Source: an uncultured Clostridia bacterium (GTDB taxonomy: Bacteria > Bacillota > Clostridia > Oscillospirales > Acutalibacteraceae). From it: a DNA stretch of 7,180 nucleotides. The position numbers were made by a program, and so were the translations under genes. How positions within the stretch are numbered: the first letter of the stretch is position 1; every line of letters begins with the position of its first letter. Where the stretch lies: NCBI GenBank assembly GCA_944382025.1, contig CALWMQ010000149.1, forward strand, positions 1 through 7,180. The letters run 5' to 3'. Shown piece after piece: positions 4,653 to 7,180 of this stretch. Under the pieces are notes generated by a model. The model was not told where the DNA came from, did not search any database, and saw only the letters and a program-made list of their open reading frames with translations.

Positions 4653-5513
4653 ATGGCGTCTCCTTCCTACCTTGTTATCGGCCATCCCCTGGGACACAGT
4701 ATGTCTCCCTTCATCCATCGGAGGCTGTTTTCCCTGCAGAACCGGCCGGCGGACTACGGCCTGCGGGATATCCCTCCGGAGGAGCTGCCTTCCGCCCTGC
4801 CGGAACTGCTGAAAACCGCCCAGGGCCTGAATATTACCATCCCTCACAAGCAGGCTGTTATCCCCTATCTTGACCGGCTGGAAGGCCGGGCGGAACTCTA
4901 CCGCTCGGTCAACACCATTCGCATCGGCCCTGACGGGGCTGTGGGGTTTAACACCGACGCCGACGGTTTCCTTCACGCCCTCCAGGACGGCGGCGTCCAG
5001 CTGAAGGGCCGGGTCGCTATTCTGGGATGCGGCGGGGTTGCCCGTACCTTCGCCTGTGAAGCCGCCTTGGCTGGCTGCTCCATCCTTAACGCTGTCCGGC
5101 CTCAGAGCCTGGCCTCCGCCCGGGAACTGAAAACCTACGTACAGCAGCTGGTTCCCGGCATCCCCTACGAGATTACCACCCTGGACGCCCTGGCAGAGCA
5201 GTCCTCTTCAGGCATTGATCTGCTGATCAATGCCACACCGGTGGGAATGTACCCCCACGCTGACGCTTCCCCGGTGGACGTCCGGGTCTTGCGGCATACC
5301 AGCGCCGTATTCGATGCCGTGTACAATCCCGCCAAAACCCTCCTGCTGGCCCAGGCCGAAGCCTGCGGCGTCCAAACCGTGGCCGGTATGCCCATGCTGG
5401 TTTGGCAGGCTGTTGCCGCCCATCGGTTCTGGTACGGCGCGGAATTCCCAATCGGCCAGATCCGGACACTGATCGCCGATGCCCAAGCGGAAATGGAACG
5501 GTCATTCCGTTAA
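4653..5513 (+). CDS. aroE: Shikimate dehydrogenase (NADP-dependent)
   Basis: The 286-residue enzyme reduces 3-dehydroshikimate to shikimate, the fourth step toward chorismate, in the cytosol. The substrate site is complete: GHPLGHSMSP (10-19) with Ser16 and Ser18, NITIPHK (60-66) with catalytic Lys66, VNT (86-88), and NTDADGF (100-106) with catalytic Asp102. The cofactor loop is GCGGVAR (125-131). NATPVGMYP, DAVYNPAKTLLLAQAEACG and GMPMLVWQA close the fold in the expected order. The segment that usually reads NRT after the cofactor loop is AVRPQ here; the Arg is kept while the flanking Asn and Thr are not. The start at 4653 matches family N-termini, with AGAAAGG 10 bases upstream. The frame is open back to 4260, but that extension is antisense to acpP. 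The next gene begins 30 bases after the stop and encodes the following pathway enzyme. Confidence 0.95.
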   Translation: MASPSYLVIGHPLGHSMSPFIHRRLFSLQNRPADYGLRDIPPEELPSALPELLKTAQGLNITIPHKQAVIPYLDRLEGRAELYRSVNTIRIGPDGAVGFNTDADGFLHALQDGGVQLKGRVAILGCGGVARTFACEAALAGCSILNAVRPQSLASARELKTYVQQLVPGIPYEITTLDALAEQSSSGIDLLINATPVGMYPHADASPVDVRVLRHTSAVFDAVYNPAKTLLLAQAEACGVQTVAGMPMLVWQAVAAHRFWYGAEFPIGQIRTLIADAQAEMERSFR

Positions 5514-5542
5514 TACCGCCAGCCGGGCAAAAGGAAAGGTTG

Positions 5543-7012
5543 ATGACAATGCACCCCCTATCCCTGGAAATCCTCCAGTCCTGGAAAATACGCAAAAGCG
5601 CCGCCGATAAAGCCGCCTTCCGCGCGCGGGTGGCCGGGGAGCTGGCCCAAACCGGCTACCCTGTCCGCACCGAAAGCGGCGGCCTGATTACCAGCCACAA
5701 CCTGATCCTTGGCGATCCCGACACCGCCGACCTTATCGTATCCGCCCACTACGACACCTGCGCCGCTATGCCCCTGCCCAATCTGATTACCCCTCGTAAC
5801 CCCCTTTTTTTCCTTCTCTATCAACTCCTCCTGGCAGGGGTGCTTGTGTTTCTGGCCTTCCTGCCCGCTTGCCTTGTTTCCCTGATCCCCGTGGTTGGGC
5901 CCATCCTGGCCCTCCTCACTTGGTCCATCACCCTGATCCTCCTTTGCTTTCAGTGCATGGCCGGAAAAGCTAACCCGTCCAACCTGAATGACAACACTTC
6001 CGGCGTTGTCACCCTTTTGGAAGCCGCTTTCCGCCTTCCTCCCCAATACCGGGACCAGGTGGCCTTCGTTTTGTTCGATAACGAGGAGCTTGGTCTGCTA
6101 GGCTCCTCCCTGTTCCGCCACCGACACCCCACGGCTGCCCGCCGAGCACTGCTGATTAATCTGGACTGTGTCTCCGATGGGGATTACTTCATGCTTTCCT
6201 GCACCAAAGCTCTCCGACAGGATCTTCCCCTGTACAACGCCCTTCAAACCGCTTTCAACCCCGCCTGTGCCCCTGAGAAAACTACCCGCTTTTTCCCCGC
6301 AGCCACTACCCTCTACCCCTCTGATCAATGGGGTTTCCCAAAATCCATGGCCATAGCCGCCCTGAAAAAAGCCCCGGTCCTGGGCCTGTACCTGGACCGG
6401 ATCCACACCTGGCGGGATACCCGTTGGGATTCCCGCAATGTGGAGTTCCTGGCCGATGCCCTGGTACGGATGGCTGCGTCCCTGCCCTCCCCGGACAGCC
6501 CCTCCTCCTCATCCGCCGGCAACCTGATCCTTTGCGGCTTCATGGGCTGCGGTAAATCCACAGTGGGCCGCCTGCTGGCCCAGGATACCGGCCGCCAGTT
6601 CCTGGATATGGACGCCTATATTGAACAGCAGGCCGGAATGTCTATCCCGGAAATCTTCAGGCTCTATGGTGAGACGGATTTCCGCCGTCGGGAACGGGAG
6701 GCCTGCGCCGCCCTGTCCCAACAGTCCAATCTGGTGATCGCCACCGGCGGCGGCACCCTGGCCAACAGGGAAAATGCCCGTCTCCTGGCTTCTTCCGGCA
6801 CCATCATCCTGCTGGAGGTGTCCGCTGAAACAGTGCTTTCCCGGCTGGAAGGCGATACCTCCCGTCCCCTGCTGGCACGCCCCGACCGGGAAACCGCCGT
6901 CCGGGAACTGATGTCTAAACGGATGCCCCTATACCGGGAAGCTGCCCATATCACGGTATCCGGTGATCCCGTTCCCACTGTTGTCGTACAATCTATCCTA
7001 AATCAACTCTGA
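5543..7012 (+). CDS. aroK: Fusion of a membrane-hairpin M28-type zinc peptidase with shikimate kinase
   Basis: The 489-residue product has two complete parts in one frame. Residues 1-314 are an M28-type aminopeptidase fold with all usual metal and catalytic residues: HYD (His69, Asp71), LNDNTSG (Asp150), NEELG (Glu181, Glu182), NLD (Asp208) and RIHTW (His288), plus a YPSDQ loop (258-262). Between His69 and Asp150 lie two hydrophobic helices (about 88-107 and 111-136), a membrane hairpin. A Ser/Pro-rich linker (315-325) leads to shikimate kinase (326-489): P-loop GFMGCGKST (332-340), FLDMD (353-357), FRRRE (380-384), ATGGG (400-404), lid Arg441 and RMPLYREAA (460-468). The kinase converts shikimate to shikimate-3-phosphate with ATP, directly after AroE. 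No signal peptide is visible. The start at 5543 follows AAGGAAAGG; the ATG at 5549 is equally possible. An internal ATG at 6470 could yield free kinase but lacks a ribosome binding site. Peptidase substrate unknown. Confidence 0.92.
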   Translation: MTMHPLSLEILQSWKIRKSAADKAAFRARVAGELAQTGYPVRTESGGLITSHNLILGDPDTADLIVSAHYDTCAAMPLPNLITPRNPLFFLLYQLLLAGVLVFLAFLPACLVSLIPVVGPILALLTWSITLILLCFQCMAGKANPSNLNDNTSGVVTLLEAAFRLPPQYRDQVAFVLFDNEELGLLGSSLFRHRHPTAARRALLINLDCVSDGDYFMLSCTKALRQDLPLYNALQTAFNPACAPEKTTRFFPAATTLYPSDQWGFPKSMAIAALKKAPVLGLYLDRIHTWRDTRWDSRNVEFLADALVRMAASLPSPDSPSSSSAGNLILCGFMGCGKSTVGRLLAQDTGRQFLDMDAYIEQQAGMSIPEIFRLYGETDFRRREREACAALSQQSNLVIATGGGTLANRENARLLASSGTIILLEVSAETVLSRLEGDTSRPLLARPDRETAVRELMSKRMPLYREAAHITVSGDPVPTVVVQSILNQL

Positions 7013-7015
7013 ATT

Positions 7016-7034
7016 CTTCCCCTCTATGGGGAAG
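7016..7034 (+). terminator. Weak hairpin after the fusion gene
   Basis: CTTCCCC (7016-7022) and GGGGAAG (7028-7034) form a 7-bp stem around the 5-base loop TCTAT, four bases after the stop codon. No T-run follows, so termination here is uncertain. Confidence 0.4.
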
Positions 7035-7083
7035 ATATTCACAATATCCTCGCCAATTATCACAATTTTCCATAGTTTATTTG

Positions 7084-7112
7084 TTGACAAATTTCCCGGA
7101 AAATCTTATCAT
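7084..7112 (+). promoter_or_regulatory. Promoter of the gene entering at the right edge
   Basis: TTGACA (7084-7089), a 17-base spacer and TATCAT (7107-7112) are a strong sigma-A match. The spacer holds an 11-base dyad, TTTCC-C-GGAAA (7092-7102), that could be an operator. The surrounding spacer 7035-7150 is markedly AT-rich compared with the genes. Confidence 0.68.
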
Positions 7113-7168
7113 AAAAAGGTAGCACAATTTTCTCTCCTCTATACACTGTCAAGAAACGGGGTTCACCC

Positions 7169-7180
7169 ATGTCTCACCTG
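7169..7180 (+). CDS. Possible first four codons of a further gene
   Basis: ATG at 7169 opens a frame reading MSHL to the window edge. It lies about 50 bases downstream of the predicted transcription start, and CGGGG at 7157-7161 is 7 bases upstream, a weak ribosome binding site. Nothing can be said about the product. Confidence 0.35.

Noticed and set aside
6470..7012. Separate shikimate kinase gene starting at the internal ATG 6470
   Set aside because: No ribosome binding site precedes it, there is no stop between the peptidase part and this ATG, and the frame is continuous. An internal product cannot be excluded but is not the primary call.

Overview
The window reads as a GC-rich chromosomal segment from an anaerobic Firmicute, most likely a Clostridia/Oscillospirales-type gut bacterium. 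The reasons are AGGAGG-like ribosome binding sites, sigma-A-like promoters of the TTGACA-N17-TATAAT type, a pair of short CHR-family transporter genes as seen in Firmicutes, a free-standing acpP, and GC-rich intergenic repeats containing GGGGCTCTGCCCC. The lineage is inferred from style; no marker gene here fixes it. No rRNA, tRNA, CRISPR array, transposase or phage gene was seen.

Layout, left to right. (1) 2-343, plus: the 3' end of a GTP-type phosphoenolpyruvate carboxykinase gene, followed by a strong intrinsic terminator. (2) About 411-730: no gene; a mosaic GC-rich repeat (copy A). (3) 731-1609, minus: a LysR-type regulator, divergent from (4) 1786-2936, plus: two overlapping short CHR-family (chromate-type) transporter genes. 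The 176-base divergent region holds facing promoters and two dyads that overlap their -10 boxes, so the LysR protein is the likely regulator of the transporter pair. (5) 2937-3328: no gene; copy B of the same repeat in the opposite orientation, then a near-perfect 41-base palindrome. (6) 3329-4072, minus: a YgjP/DUF45-type zinc metallopeptidase. (7) 4218-4445, minus: acyl carrier protein with its own promoter and terminator. (8) 4653-7012, plus: aroE, then a gene encoding an M28-type zinc peptidase with a membrane hairpin fused in frame to a complete shikimate kinase. (9) 7013-7180: an AT-rich spacer with a good promoter and probably the first four codons of another gene.

The two aro genes supply consecutive steps of the shikimate pathway (dehydroshikimate to shikimate to shikimate-3-phosphate) and appear to form a two-gene transcript. 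The most unusual item is the peptidase-kinase fusion. All catalytic residues expected of both families are visible, and the membrane topology implied by the kinase would place the peptidase domain on the cytoplasmic side. The second item of interest is the repeat family. Copies A and B lie in two convergent intergenic regions, in opposite orientation, and share a nested hairpin whose inner stem changes sequence but still pairs in all three intact copies.
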